Shown: piece by piece, positions 44,097 to 57,154 of the stretch
Layout: each line of letters begins with the position of its first letter
How positions within the stretch are numbered: the first letter of the stretch is position 1
Assembly: GCF_963678635.1 (NCBI RefSeq)
Contig: NC_087070.1
Location: 28,618,048-28,682,047, forward strand
Direction: 5' to 3'
Length of the DNA: 64,000 nucleotides
From: Symsagittifera roscoffensis
Lineage: Eukaryota; Xenacoelomorpha; Acoela; Convolutidae
The notes under the pieces: model-generated
Seen by the model: only the letters and a program-made list of their open reading frames with translations
The model's database searches: none
What the model was told of the DNA's origin: nothing
Translations under genes and position numbers: made by a program

Positions 44097-44978
44097 GTCA
44101 GTACACTCTAACAGTACCCTCATCACGCGTATTCTCACTTAAGCAGTCGATAACGCGTTTTTGCATTAAATATTTGAAGATTCTTCTATTATTTTGTAAA
44201 TCGGTTTCAATTGCTATGAGCGTCATGTTTAACATTTCACCAACGTTAAAGAAATTACTCTCTTCTCAATTCATAGCCTGATGAGTTTTCGTAAAGAGCT
44301 TTAATTCTTTGCAAACCGATTGAAGCGATGAAAACAAACGAAATTCTTAGTGCTTTTTCTCTTTATGAGCGTATTTGAAAAAAAAATTAAGCTTTTCAGC
44401 AACCATTTCATGCTATTAAAAGAAAAAAAAATATTTTAAAGAAAACTTTCATTTCTTGATAGGCTTAATAAAAACTTAAATTTTCTCAAATCCATCTTGA
44501 AAGGTTTCAAACTTTCAGGACTAAATTAGCTATTAAAATAACTCGAATTGTTTGAATGTTTCACCGCTTGATAGCTCAGTTTAAAAAACTTGAGCTTTTC
44601 AGGGGGTGGTGACTGCCATGTATTAAGATACAAGACTAAATATCCGGTCACCAGGTTATGTATAAGATAGGGCATAGAGTTTTTAATATATTACGATCGG
44701 GAAGAGATTTTCCCATGTAGTGAGATAAAATAATAAAGTTTCCATGCATTAGTATAGGGAATATCATCTTTTACCAGGTATTAGGCTTTTGTGTCCGAAT
44801 TTTTTTTTGTTATAAAATAAGGAGTAGATAGCATGTACAAAGATAGGAAATTTTTCTTTTTTTTTATAAGATGTTATCTTTTAAGATAAGAGAAATTAAA
44901 ATTTGTGTTTCGTGTTAAAAATATGGTAAGAAAATTTAGTTTTTGCGTTTTGTGAAGAAAATCTTTTGTTTTATGAAT

Positions 44979-45648
44979 CCTTTTTGTTCCGACTTTCGAA
45001 GAAAGTGACGGAATATTTGTATTCGGGGTGGTTTTTTTCTCCATACTAGTTTCGACTTTTCAACTAGCATTTTTTGGCGGAGCTTTTTTGTACCACTCGA
45101 AAGGTGTTGTTGTCTTGAGCTCAAATTAAAAAATATGTCTTGATTTTTTCATGGAGCTATTGTGGTTGAAAGTTAGCCAATTTGGGACAATTAACGGCAC
45201 GATATACTTCGAGCTACTAACGCGTAATCGGAGATTTAATCCCTCTTAGAAATTGTTGCAATTTGGACTGAGGCATGAAATTTGCACTATTTAATACTTT
45301 GCTATATGCGAAATACACTTTTTTTCTGATTTTTGAAGAAAACAGAATATTTATGCTTCGTGTGGTTTTTTATCCAGTCAATTTTTGGCGATCGAATTAA
45401 TAGTTTTTAGCAAAATTTTTTATGCCTCATTAAAGATATTCACTCTCTGAAATTAAATTTAAAAAGGTATGTTAGCTCCGATCTTTTCTCGCAAAGTTTT
45501 GGGAGTTTGAAAATTGCCAATTTAGCCATGGTCTGGACTAATCTATGCGCGCTTTGTAGATTTTATTGATAATTTTGCAAGCGTAACGCGAACTAAATAT
45601 GCGTGGCGAAAAATCCCGCACAACTTTTCAATGGTCGGAACAAAAAGG
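44979..45648. mobile_element. TIR element with CCTTTTTGTTCCGAC ends
   Basis: The 15-base ends CCTTTTTGTTCCGAC (44979-44993) and GTCGGAACAAAAAGG (45634-45648) are perfect inverted repeats. The two halves also share a direct similarity (a GGAATATTT...GTGGTTTTTT segment appears near both 45010 and 45350), suggesting an internal duplication. No ORF of interest and no clear target duplication. Confidence 0.65.
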
Positions 45649-46740
45649 AGTGCTCATATTTGGGAAACAATTTTGATGCATATTATTGACAATTTAATAG
45701 CATGACTTCGAAATGCTTTTTGGGGGTTACTTAAGCTTGAATATTTATACGCTTTTCAACAAACAATCAAACAAAGTTTGCAAAAAATGCGAAGCCGAGA
45801 AGAGGAGTTGAGCTGGAAGGTAAAAGTTATTAGTCTGGTTGCCTAGTTTTGAAAATCCGGTATGTTTCAGCTAAGATGAGAAAAGACTACATTAACTCTG
45901 GATCATCCAACCCTTGTAAGGCGACGATTTATTTCGAAGTAGTTCCCGAATTTTTAATTTCTGTTTCGATTGCTTATCTTGCTGTTTATCCTTTGTTTTG
46001 TTCCGACTGTTTTTTCCTAAATATGCATGTTTGCTCCTCTTCAAGTCAAATTTAGTCCCGATCATCAATAATGAGACAATTAAAATGGAATTTTCGTCAA
46101 TTTTGTCAATTTGGAGTTGGTTGCTTTAATCTGCTCGACCTTTCAGTTGATCAGTTTCAGTTTTGTTTTGAGAAGACAGATGATGAATTCCTTTGGTTAG
46201 CTGATGAAGATAGGGTAATTGCATTGGGTGAAAATCTCTCCTAATTCTTATCAGCTCTTTCAGTTTTCCCTCTAATACCCTTTTCATTATCCTCCCCTGT
46301 CTTTTCCTACTATCCTGCCCTAGATTAGCCCTTTCACCCCTCCCCTGCAGAGATAGTAGGTCTACTGCATTGGTTGGTAATGGTGGTAAGATGCCACTGC
46401 TTAATTAGCAGCCAATTGTGGCTAACCACTTGTGAATCGGGCCAATTTCGCTTTCTCTTGCCCTTACCCTGTCCCTAAAGAGCTCTCCAATCCAAATACA
46501 CGCTCAAAACCCAGCAGCTCTCAAAGCCTCCGCGTCTAGAGCTACCCCAGGTCGCTTTTGCATGTTGGAGCTTGAAAATCATTTCACAGTCTGACTGACT
46601 AACAAGGGCTAGTAGTAGTGACCTATGACCTATGGTGTATCTTGAAGGCATAGTCCAATCACAATTAACTGCAAAAAAAGTAAAAACAGAAATGAGGGAA
46701 ATGCAGTGGAAGAATAACTCTTCTCTAGTCACTACAAATA

Positions 46741-46935
46741 GCATTGTCACTTCCCCCTCTCTCTCTCACATTTTTACCCTTCTCTCTCTTTTTCTTTCCG
46801 CTTTCATTCCTTATCTGCTGTCTTCCTCAAATTATGTTTTAATCTTTTCTCATTTTAATCCATCCTAGTAATCACTTTTACAATATATGTGCTTCCCCCC
46901 TCCCTCTCTCTCTGTCTTTCTCCCTCTCCCAGTCA
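46741..46935. repeat. polypyrimidine (CT-rich) tract
   Basis: Long stretches of CTCTCT and CCCTCT in the intron before the transmembrane exon. Low-complexity only. Confidence 0.6.
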
Positions 46936-47971
46936 TTTCATTCAAACATAAACGTCTTTGACGTTTTTCACTTCTTAATCGCTCTTCTGCCGTTTTCGAG
47001 GCTTCCTTTTCCTGTGCGATGAGAACCGAATTTGAGCACAAATAAATGCGATCTCAATAAAACCAATATACATGATAGCTCCTTGAAATGATGTTTGCCT
47101 TTCCTGCGTGGAGCTAGATAGATCAACATGTTGAACGAACGTGCAATTGTGTACTGACATACTTCCTTTTACTAATCCAGCTATAAAGGAGATAATGAGA
47201 GTTAAATGGGTAGTGGCGTGTTGAAGGGGGGGGGGGATGGGTTATGTGTTTGGGGCTGCTTCCGGGAGTGAAAACATTGAGGGGAAGTTAGACGCAACTT
47301 TGCTCTTAATTCGCCCCTAAGTTAAAACAAGAAGAGCCAAGTGAGAACAACAAAGTCGGGGCTTGTGGTTGTGTTGTAGGGTGGTAGAAAAGGTAGAAAC
47401 ACGGGAACACATGTATGGAACAACAACTGGGCAATTATGCTGACAGTTGGGTACAGTTTGATTGCAAGTTTAGTACAGACTGTGGAGCCAATTTGAATCG
47501 CAGCTGGCCCGATTAAATGTTGTCATTGCTCCTCTCAGAGCTTATCCTAGAAACTATTCTATCTGGCAAATGTTTCGAATGCTCTTAACTTGTCATTTAA
47601 AACCACGTATCCAAGCGTTCTATCTTTCAGATTATGTTTTCGAACATATCTGTGACACTGAAGTAATCGAAACATAGAGTACAAACTTAGAGCTAGTCCA
47701 AAATATCATGTGTCGCATGAATACGCCAAAACACGTCCTTTTCTTGATATTAAACATCAATTTGATAGCATTGTGCCATATCTTACTTAATTTGAAACAT
47801 GATTAGTTGCTAAAGTAAACTTTATCAAAACTAAAGTGAAGGATGAATCAAGGAAATTTCAGAATGCCCAAACGACATGTTTCTAAGTCACTTAGTTTTT
47901 GCCTGTGCACTTTCTATAAAGTCCTTGTAATAAGGTTTTGAAAGCAATCTTTGAAACGGAGGTTTTAACAG

Positions 47972-48256
47972 ATGGTTTGGCGAATGGTGGGGTGAACAAT
48001 AACAGACGTCCCTCTGGAACTGGGTTTGACTCTGCTGGGGACGGAGGTGGAAGCGAAGAACGAGAGGATGACATGTTCTTGTACACTCTGGCAATGGTCA
48101 CTGCTCTTCTGCTGTTTCTGGCAGTGATGGCCTCTGCTGTGTTTCTGTGTGTGAAGAAGTACAAGTACATCTGCAGGATCACTGGCACAGGGGGACCCAC
48201 CTCCTCCTCCCACCATTCTCACCCACACTACCCCCACACTCTGGCCATGGAGCAAG
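47972..48256 (+). CDS. unc5: unc5 exon 8: transmembrane segment
   Basis: Acceptor TTAACAG|ATGG. After a Gly/Ser/Asn-rich stalk it encodes a 24-residue helix from about FLYTLAMVTALLLFLAVM to VFLCV, followed by KKYKYICR, a stop-transfer charge cluster. A His/Ser-rich cytoplasmic stretch follows. Donor AAG|GTGAAC, phase 1. Confidence 0.85.
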
Positions 48257-48907
48257 GTGAACTTACAATACCATGAAACCGCATGTCGAACAGCGACACC
48301 ACGTCCGTCTGACGTTTCCACAAGATAATTTTTCACTAAATTACCGTAGCAGAGAACTGGAATGATAGAAAAACTACAATTCAGAAAAAAAATGTCAAAT
48401 GGAAAAACAAAGGATCTCTCACAAAAAATTTGGAAATAAATCTTAAAATATCATGGGCCCCTGTCAGAGGTAAAAATATCAGAGGCTGATATTTTTGGAA
48501 TTAATTCTCTAAACCTTACATTTTACGAGATAGGTTGTGATTTTTCCAGTTGACTTTTTTTGATTTTAAGTCGTACTATGATTTCAATAGATTGTACCAG
48601 ATACGAATTTTTTAACCAAAATTTTTGGTTTACTATCAATTTTTTTGAACTAGTGAAAAAACAGGTATTTTTGGCTCGTTAGTACTTGCTAATATCATTC
48701 TGTGCTATCAAATATCCATTATATGCTTCAAAATTAACAGGACCTATCTAATGTTTTAGCGCATCATCAGTCAAGAGCCGCTTTGTCATATTCACCCAAT
48801 GGGATATATGTCACTAAACACCATAACGGTAATTAAGCCTTTATCAACTTATATTTGATAGAAAAATTTGTAAACATGACACGAAATTTTTGCTGTCTTT
48901 TTTCCAG

Positions 48908-49247
48908 GAAACGTGGTGACTCGTCTCATGAGTTCCATGGCGGTATCCTCCTCAGCCAATCCAGCGCCTCCCGACGTCACCCAGCACCAAACTCATCACA
49001 ACCAGCAGGCCATCCAGATCCTATCCGACGGAACCTTCTACAAAACCATGTTCCTTGAACCCCCCTCTTCCATGTGCTCAGGGGGCTCACCCGCCGCTGT
49101 CTCCTCCAGTGGGGGTTACAGACCACTGCCCCCAACCGACACAGTCAGTGACGTCATCTCTTCATCCGGGGGATACCCACCTAACAACAATGTCTCAGGG
49201 AACAAGAGGGGATCCCCCACTCGTTGCAATTCGGCAGGGCTCTACAG
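48908..49247 (+). CDS. unc5: unc5 exon 9: cytoplasmic juxtamembrane region
   Basis: Acceptor TTCCAG|GAAACG. It encodes NVVTRLMSSMAV and a Pro/Ser/Gly-rich low-complexity region containing SDGTFYKTMFLEPPSS. No folded domain is visible. Donor ACAG|GTGAAA, phase 2. Confidence 0.8.
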
Positions 49248-49938
49248 GTGAAAAAGAAAACCACAACGTGCATGGGAAATTATTTATCGCCTTACTAGAC
49301 ATCGTTAATCTTATTTGTACAGCCTTGAATCATAAATAAGTTCTTAAGTGAACCTATTAGCTGCATAAAAAATCTCTTGCGCAAGTTGTAGGCTATTTAT
49401 TTTGCATGCCTTTTTAGAATATAATTCATCATTTTTGCGCAAAAACCTAGCAGCTCGAAATCTTGGTTCTCAAAATTAGTTTGAGCTTTGTGTTTAAATA
49501 GATTTGGTTTCAGCAACGGATATTACCCTCTGTAGTAAGTCATCTTAGTGCTAGGAACTAACATGTGACTGAGTTTCATTTCTGTATTTTTAGTTGTAGT
49601 TGTGTCCAAAATTAACTCGTCCGTATATTGTAACAGAAAACAATCATTGCAAACGGAAAACCCTCATTAAATCAGAGCGAGGTCCCTGTGTGTATAGTCC
49701 ATTTCACTCGACAATGAATAGAAAATTTCTCGAGTCTGTCGATTTGGTTTCCCTGTTAACTAATAAATTTTTGGCTCTCATTAGTTTTGCTTGGAATTAT
49801 TTTTTGGTCGTTTGGTTTTTTCAAAGCTGCGTGTTTCTTCAAACTCCTTGAAATGTTGCCTCGTAAACTGGTTTTGTTATTGGCTGAAAGAAAAACGGTA
49901 TAAATTGATTGAAACTAAATTGTTCTGCTTTCTCTTAG

Positions 49939-50654
49939 CAAAACTGACACTGCGATGACTCTGCTCTCTGACCAATCGAGTGTTGCCAACTTCTGCAAGC
50001 AACAACAGCAGCCATCAAGTGACATGCAAATGGTCCGATCATCCCCCTCCGAGTTTCCCCTCGTTTATACTTCGTCGGGAGGATCTAGCCACATGCACCC
50101 CCACGTCCTCCCAAATGGGAGCAGGTTAAGTGACGTCACTTTAGTAAGTCGGATGTACGAGAACACTGCCAGTCATTACCAGAGCATCAAAGACATCGAG
50201 AGTGACGCCACAACTGGAACAGGCCACTACATGTCAACCCCCTTCTGCAATCAATCAGTTCAACCTCACCCAGCCGACAATCAAGTTAGCCGAAGCAGTG
50301 TCTTGGGAAAGACTCTTCCGGGGTATCCCGACAAAAACGCCAACATGGGAGGTATAATAGATACCTTCCGGAATCATCGAGGAGCGTTTCCTGGAATAAG
50401 TTCTGTAATAGGGATGAATCCGAATCAGAGGAACTGGACCGAGGAGAGCGACTATTTCTCCCAGTGCAGCTCAGAGGGGGGTTGCGGAGGAGGGGGAGTA
50501 GGAGTTGGTGGGGGGATGGAGGAAGAGAATGGTCTTGGGGCAGGGGGCACATATCACTTTGACCTCTGTCGAAACACAGTCGGTGCAGTGGACAGTTGTA
50601 GGACTTGCAATGACTCATCCTCAGCCGCAGTATCCAACAACAGACTCTCAAGAA
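49939..50654 (+). CDS. unc5: unc5 exon 10: cytoplasmic region
   Basis: Acceptor TCTTAG|CAAAAC joins in phase 2. It encodes about 238 residues rich in Ser, Gly and Asn, with a glycine run (GGCGGGGVGVGGG) and possible tyrosine sites (MYENTA, SDYFSQ). The frame runs on to a stop at 50743, but AGAA|GTCAGT at 50654/50655 is a usable donor and a ZU5 domain is expected next. I therefore end the exon there. If the donor is not used, the protein would stop without its signalling domains. Confidence 0.7.
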
Positions 50655-51970
50655 GTCAGTTTTTTGAACCCTCTGTATTATTCATTCAGTCAACCTTTAG
50701 CAAGATCTATTCGGCGAACCTAATCATACCAAATCCGTATTAACCCACTAAAGTTTGAAGCATAAAGTATAATATTAGATTGACTTAGCTTCAAAGTTAA
50801 CAGCAAGTAAATTTTTGAGCAAAAGTTCTCTTTAAAAAATTTTTTGAATTCCACGGACGTCTGCTCCAAAAATTTAAAATAAGTTGGGATGTCTTCAAGA
50901 AAACTAGAGAAAAAAAAACAATTATGCGCAGCGTTGTTTGAAGATTTTCTAAGCGAACGATTTCTCTAATACCTTCATTGAATGACTTATACGTGTAGTT
51001 GTATTAAAGTCCGAACAGCACTGACCCTTGTGGTTGTATTCAATAAGACTTAGTATGCAAATGACCTGGTGTTTAGATGCCGTCTACTGCTCCAGCAGTT
51101 GAGACGCAAACACATCATCTACAAAACAACAACAGCTAGAATAGACTCCAAAATGAAAGAAAAGAACATCAGTTACATTTCTGCAACTGTCATTTAAAAA
51201 CAGGCAGCCAGGAAATGAATATAAGAGTTGAACAGATCTCTCTATTGATATCTTGGAACAACAGCCAATAACTCAGTCTCAGATCAGATCAGCCATCATA
51301 TTCAAGTGAACAGCCATCATAAATCAGAAGTCTGCCAAGCGTACAAACAAGGCGCCATCTACAATACAATTGAGGAACAATACACAGACACTTCAGTCTG
51401 ACTGTCTGAAATACCTAATAAGACAGGCTGGCAGTCTTCGGCCAGAACTGCTGCAGGATGGATACCAAGTACAAACTACGCCATCCAACTGCTCTTATAC
51501 AAAACCAGCCACGAAATCAGAACCACTACACCACTACATAAACTAAAACTCAACAACTAAGAAAAAGCGCAACGAACGAGAAAAAGAATAAAATCGGCTA
51601 TTGAGATTTACATCAAACACAAAAAATGGAACGAAGCTGAAAAAAAACGCACAGGAGAAGAAGGAAGTAGATAAATCTGGCTTGGCTGTTGTTACCTTAG
51701 AAGGAAATTAAATTTTAAGAGTTTCCTCATGCTTTATTTTTTAACAAATTGCACTTTTATGGACTTACTACTTGAGTTTCAATTTCTTACACTTTTTGTT
51801 TTTGATGCCGGATCTCTGCTTAATTTAGATAGTTTCAATCAAATTTTTTTGTTCAAAATACAACTAGTATTAAATTGAAATGCGGCGAGGTAGTTTAGTG
51901 AGGTTTATTACAGATTATTGACACAGAAGCTGAGAATAACTTTTCAACATTTCTTTAAAAAGTAAAATGG

Positions 51971-52084
51971 TCACAATGATAGAAAAAATCAAGGAAGTTT
52001 TAAAAAAAGCAGATTGTTTTTTAGATTTGAAATGAATTTAACACAAATAGATTCTAGGCTCAAGGAAATTTAGCAAACGACGAT
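51971..52084 (+). repeat. diverged direct repeat, copy 1
   Basis: Shares AGCAGATTGTTTT and TTCTAGGCTCAAGGAAATT, among other blocks, with 53903-54012, about 1.9 kb away. It could be remains of terminal repeats of an element or a local duplication. Confidence 0.55.
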
Positions 52085-53902
52085 TTAAAACAAATCTATC
52101 AGAAGTCAGAACACTCTTTGTTATATTTTTTGTCAATCAGCTCGGAGGCATAACCACAAGTTTAAAGTTTCATGTTAACAAGAGAGCATATATCAGTGCC
52201 CATTAAGCCATGTCTCAAATGTAAAAGCTCATTTCGCAAATAGCAGTGCACCAACAACCAGAGTGCCACAATGGCACAATTTAAGTGAAACTTCCTCAAA
52301 ATTTTCCTAAAACAAACATCAGGCAGTCTTAACCACCGTCAACATTGAAAAAAAAAAGAAATTTAATACCACTTTTTCGAAAATTTTAGTCAACTATTGG
52401 AAAGAAGGTAACCATCACAAAAAAAATTTCGTCCAAATTTTATTTGAAGTTCATATAAAGTAAAACTTACACGGGTAGTTACCTTTTAAATACTGGTCTG
52501 AAAAGTAAAACCATTCAGATTGATCGTTTCCCCGTCATTGTATTTTTTTGTCTGAAATATTTAATGCATTTTGTATCGTAATTTTTTCAAATTCTATATA
52601 AAATATACCACAAAAAGCAACTATAAAAACTTGTAAGTCATAAAATATGAGTATTTATTTATCTTATCCGCTATTACAGTGCTAATATAAATTATCCAGA
52701 GAAAATGAAAAAAATATATAATTTTCTTTAAAATTTAGGTTGAAACAAGAAAAAAAAATTGGGAAGGCAAGTTGCTTAGTAGTTTACCAAATTTTTTATG
52801 GAATAAATTACTTTGTGAAATTCGATACCAAAGTTTTCCTCAAAAATGCAACATTTTTTTTCTATTAAAGTCAACAAAAAATTACTTTAAGACTATCGTT
52901 AGATTGCTGAGAAAATCAACAAAATCATTTTATAGAGAACCTCTCATAAAGCCCAATAAATTTCATTAGAAGAACCAGCTGCAAAAACTTTGAAAAATGA
53001 TTTTCTACTTTTTTGATTGAAAAAAGAGGCATTTCTCGAAAATTTGGGTTTTTTTCTGCTTACAAAACAAAATATATCTCGTGAAAAAACTTAAGAAGCT
53101 ACTTAGGAGTCTTCACTGATGTAAATAGTAACAAATGAACAAAAAACAAAGCGCAATTTCAACTGATTGAAAAGGGAGAAAAAAGTCCGGTTTTGTGGAG
53201 CAATTCTGGTCAGAACATTGCGAAGTAAATGACTCCTGTTTTTGCTCGTACACCTTGGCAAAACCTGAGTATTCCGGCTGCTTCTTAAAGCTGAAAAATA
53301 ATTCGAAAAAAAACATGTATATTAAAGAAACAAACATTGAAAAATTGCTTTTTTATTTTATCAGCACACGCGCTATAAAAAGTACAACGGAAAGTATTTA
53401 GCGCTCCGCATCATGCTTATTAGATAAAATTGCTGGCGTTCGTTCAGTTTTGAAAGAATTAGTTTGTCTCTTGCGCCTATTATACGACCGCAAAAGGTCG
53501 CTCTTCATTTGCGTTCATAATTAGCCAACGCAACTTTTGGTTAAATTTGCCTTTTTCCATTCCCATGTTTTTACACAAAAAAGTAGGTGGAAAATATTTA
53601 TGGTTTTGAACTTACGACAACAAAGTTTCAGATGGTAAAACATTGGTAAAAAGGAATAGTTTGAAAGTTAAAAGAAAAACCCCTCCCACGCATGAATATT
53701 TCGTAGCTTCATTTGAAAGCAGATGGTTTAATTTTGTTTTGTCCGGATAATCAGCACTGTTTGTAGTCACAAAATATATGACACAAATTCTCCCAATTTA
53801 AACGAACTCATATCTAAAATGTCCAATCATAACTTGAATGCGAAAATTAACATTTCTTGTACGTATGTTTGAGGTTCAACTTTTTTTAAAAGAAAAAGAT
53901 CA

Positions 53903-54012
53903 CAATGAATAGAAAAAATCAGGGAATTTTGAAAAAGCAGATTGTTTTCAAGATATTAATTGAACTTAACTCAAATAGCTTCTAGGCTCAAGGAAATTCA
54001 GCAAACGATGAT
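53903..54012 (+). repeat. diverged direct repeat, copy 2
   Basis: Partner of 51971-52084, ending CAGCAAACGATGAT against TAGCAAACGACGAT. Confidence 0.55.
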
Positions 54013-54046
54013 AATAGTATATGTTGGTGGCGATCAGGGGGGTTAG

Positions 54047-54140
54047 TGGATGACCCCTATGTTTTAACATAGGGAAAAGATTTCCCAATGTGTTAAGATA
54101 GGGAATAGATTTCCTAATGTATTAAGATAGGTAATGGTAA
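54047..54140 (+). repeat. short tandem repeat, AATGTRTTAAGATAGG unit
   Basis: Successive units of the kind AATGTGTTAAGATAGGGAA, AATGTATTAAGATAGGTAA. Degenerate relatives occur at about 44617-44780 (ATGTATTAAGATA, ATGTATAAGATAGGG). Confidence 0.5.
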
Positions 54141-57100
54141 GGTTTCAGTGTGATAGTAAGTTTCAGAAAATTTTTTCGACGCCCAATCTTACCATGTCTT
54201 AAGATCCTCTACACCAATCCGATAGGGTATAGATTTATCAGTATATAAGAACATGTTTTTAATAATGTTCTTAAACATTTGATATTATACTGAAACTGTC
54301 TGAAACTATGCTAAAACCTAATTGAAACTTCGAATAAAAAAAAGTTTTTCAGAGAAAAAAATTGAATTACTATAAACTGTTACATTTCAATTGAAGAGTT
54401 AAATAACATATAAACCAATGCATCGTATAAAACTTTGCTACAGTGTATAGGTTAAATTTACAAATTCAATGGTTTAGTATGTATTCCATCATTAAGTACT
54501 TCCCTTTTCGGGTAAAAGTAACTGAGTCCTTTTTTAGTTTGTTCATATGTTCCGACTAAATGGTTGGAGGTTTTGAATCCGCAATTCGTCGACTTCAAAT
54601 TTAATGCTTCATCAAGAACTCTTCTGTATTTGAACGTTGGTCCATCCCCAGTATCTTCTAGCGTTCTTTTGTTGAGTCTTTTGCTATTAAATTTAAGTTT
54701 GTCGCTTTACTATCATAGCAGCAATACGTCTTGCTGCACAGGCACAACACTTCAGTACAGCGAAATTCTTCTTTGAACAGACCGGGTTGTCGTTTATCAT
54801 GCTTTTTATGAACAGCGCAGCATGTACGTGGGAAGAAATTTTTCTTTGCATTGGCAATAAAGTCATGGCTGCAGTCATTTCGACGGATTTATTGCCATTG
54901 AGCTTTCTTCTCAGGTAAAATACAATCCTCCAAGTTCCCTTTGGCTGATGCTAGATACAGAGAGTCTGTGTCTACCTCCAGTTCCTCGAACTTGTTATCT
55001 TCGCAATATTTATGAAAAAAATTGTAACATAACTCCAACATTCTGAATTTGGCATACTGAAGAATGAAAAAGCCTATAATTATTGGTCCCCTGTGTTCGA
55101 TTATTGAATTTAACAGATCTACTTAATATAAATCTGTTTTTTCACAAAATTCAATCGCTTAAAAATTTTTTCGTTTAATGTTTTGTCTGTCTTTTCATCG
55201 CCGAAATGTTTTGGTTATCGGATGTCTAGATCTGTCCATAATTTGATAACGGTACGGACTGTTACCGAGAAGCTTCATGGTCTCAGCAACAACTCCAGAG
55301 TAAGGATTATTGTCTTTTTCTCGTCGAGCATCAACATCAGATTAAACAAAGTTGTTGAAACATTTCCTAGTCTTGTACTCAACAAACCGATAATTTTTTG
55401 TGCATTGAAGTCCAAGACTTAGATAGAAGTTAAGAAGGGGAGTAATGATTGTACTATTTTCTAATTTAAAACTGGAAATCTGCATTCGTTGTTAATTTTT
55501 CAACAAATCATTTTCTTCGACATAGTTTTTCATGTATTCCACAAAATGGTTTGGGCAGACGACAATATTTTTAAGTATTAGAGGAAAAATTGAAAACTCG
55601 GATTTCAACTTGTCGGGAATAATTAAATCGCTTTGCAACTAGCCAAAAAGAGATTCGTTATATATTTTTAAAGTAAAGAATCAGCAGACAGAGGTCTTCT
55701 ATAAGAAAATTTGTCTTGACTTGATTCTAGACTGAAGAATTTGATGTAAAATTCTCCCATCACTCACACTCCCAAATTTTCTGAATATTTTTTTTTCTTT
55801 CATATACACTCGTCTCAACTCATCCATTTCTCGCTTCTTATTTCCCATTTCAAAATCTTGTTCTGACAAAGATGGACGAGTTTCTTTGCAGAAGCAGAAG
55901 TGATAGCAGTATCCCATAGCTTCAAATACTGTTTTACAGTGATCGCAGTAGCCATCAACATGGAAGTAGTCTACTTTCTTCAGCATTCCGGTTGTTTAAA
56001 AATTCTCAATTTTACACTCTGGTCTCAATTCTTGGTAAAAGGACATGACCATGATCTCGAAATTTCTTGTTCTGTTATTTTTAGCTATAAGCAGATCAGT
56101 TTCAGAGTCATACTCCCATCTTGTGTAAAGTCCGGTCGGCATCTCTTGGAACAATGAGAATGGATATAATTGGCTAGCGTCAGTTCCAACTATTGTCTTG
56201 CAAACATTTGACGAGTAAAGAATATAAATTTGATCGACAACAGTTTTTCGCGTAAAAATTTTGATGGAACACCAGTCATGTCTTCTCTAATTTTCTCACA
56301 TAAATCCTTATCTCCTTCAAAGAACGATTAGAATTTGTGATATGTTGTTTTGTGTAAGCAGATATTTGGAAGCGTGCATCCCAGCTTCAGCATGTCAACT
56401 CACTACTTATCATGGTAAAATTCTATCATTTTTTGCATAGCTTCAAGAGTAAGAACAACATCTTTGTTGTTATACCATCGTAAGAAGTCTTTGAAAGTAA
56501 TCATGCTCTGTTGTTCCCAAATGCTTTTCAAATAAGAGTATTTTCAAAACCTGTTGGTAGAACTGATTGAATACGTAACTTTTTCAGCGCACTTTGTTAA
56601 TCAAGTCCTCCATTAATCATTTTTTGGTAATCGTTGAAATCTTTCTCGAGAGGGTTGTGATTTCTCAGTTTGCTGATAAAAGCTTCGAATAGAGGCAGTT
56701 CCGTACAGTCAAGCTTGTCTGGACTGACAAAACCATTCGTAGGGGAAAAAAATTTTGGTTTCACTTGCTTTATAGGCTTTTAGAAACGAATCCGATGTTG
56801 ATGCTCTTCCAAGAAACTTCATTATGTCTGGAAATTGTACATCTCCAAAGTTGAAGGACATGAAATCATTTGTTTTTTAATGACTGTTGGTTCGATTTTT
56901 TTATATCATATAAGGTGCGGGATCAAATGAGATTTGATGAGGTTCAAATCGTATCTGCCGCTATTGAAACTGAACGCCGGTATGGTATTAACATAGCGCC
57001 ATAGCGCTCTAAATGCTGTTTCAAGTCGATCAGCTATTTTTTTTGAATTATCAAGAACTGTATCGTCAACTCATCCTCCTCTCCATCCTCAACACATTCA

Positions 57101-57154
57101 TCTTCATAATCGAAGACGTCTAGTCTTTTAGTTAAAGTTTTAGATTTTAGTTTA

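Larger units (their letters stand above)
29633..50654 (+). other. unc5: UNC-5 netrin receptor gene, ten exons, 3' part absent
   Basis: Ten exons join in phase with GT-AG introns to give a type I receptor with signal sequence, Ig1, Ig2, two thrombospondin type 1 repeats, a membrane helix and part of the cytoplasmic region. This domain order, together with the four-cysteine Ig1, is specific to UNC-5. Netrin binding and axon or cell guidance are the family's known roles. Intron contents: 29995-31821, 31902-34032 (hAT-like MITE at 33377), 34147-35816, 35969-39382 (fold-back element at 36415), 39531-41485, 41654-43919 (MITE at 41819; AT-rich repeats at 43560-43640), 44097-47971 (fold-back element at 44979; pyrimidine tract at 46741-46935), 48257-48907 and 49248-49938. 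No other genes were seen inside them. ZU5, UPA and death domains are missing from the window. Confidence 0.9.
50655..54559. other. unassigned region, probable large unc5 intron
   Basis: No exon with ZU5-like content and no convincing gene on either strand. It contains a dispersed pair of about 110-bp repeats (51971-52084 and 53903-54012), an AC-rich block at about 51000-51700, and short AAGATAGGGAATAG repeats at 54047-54140. Confidence 0.4.
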
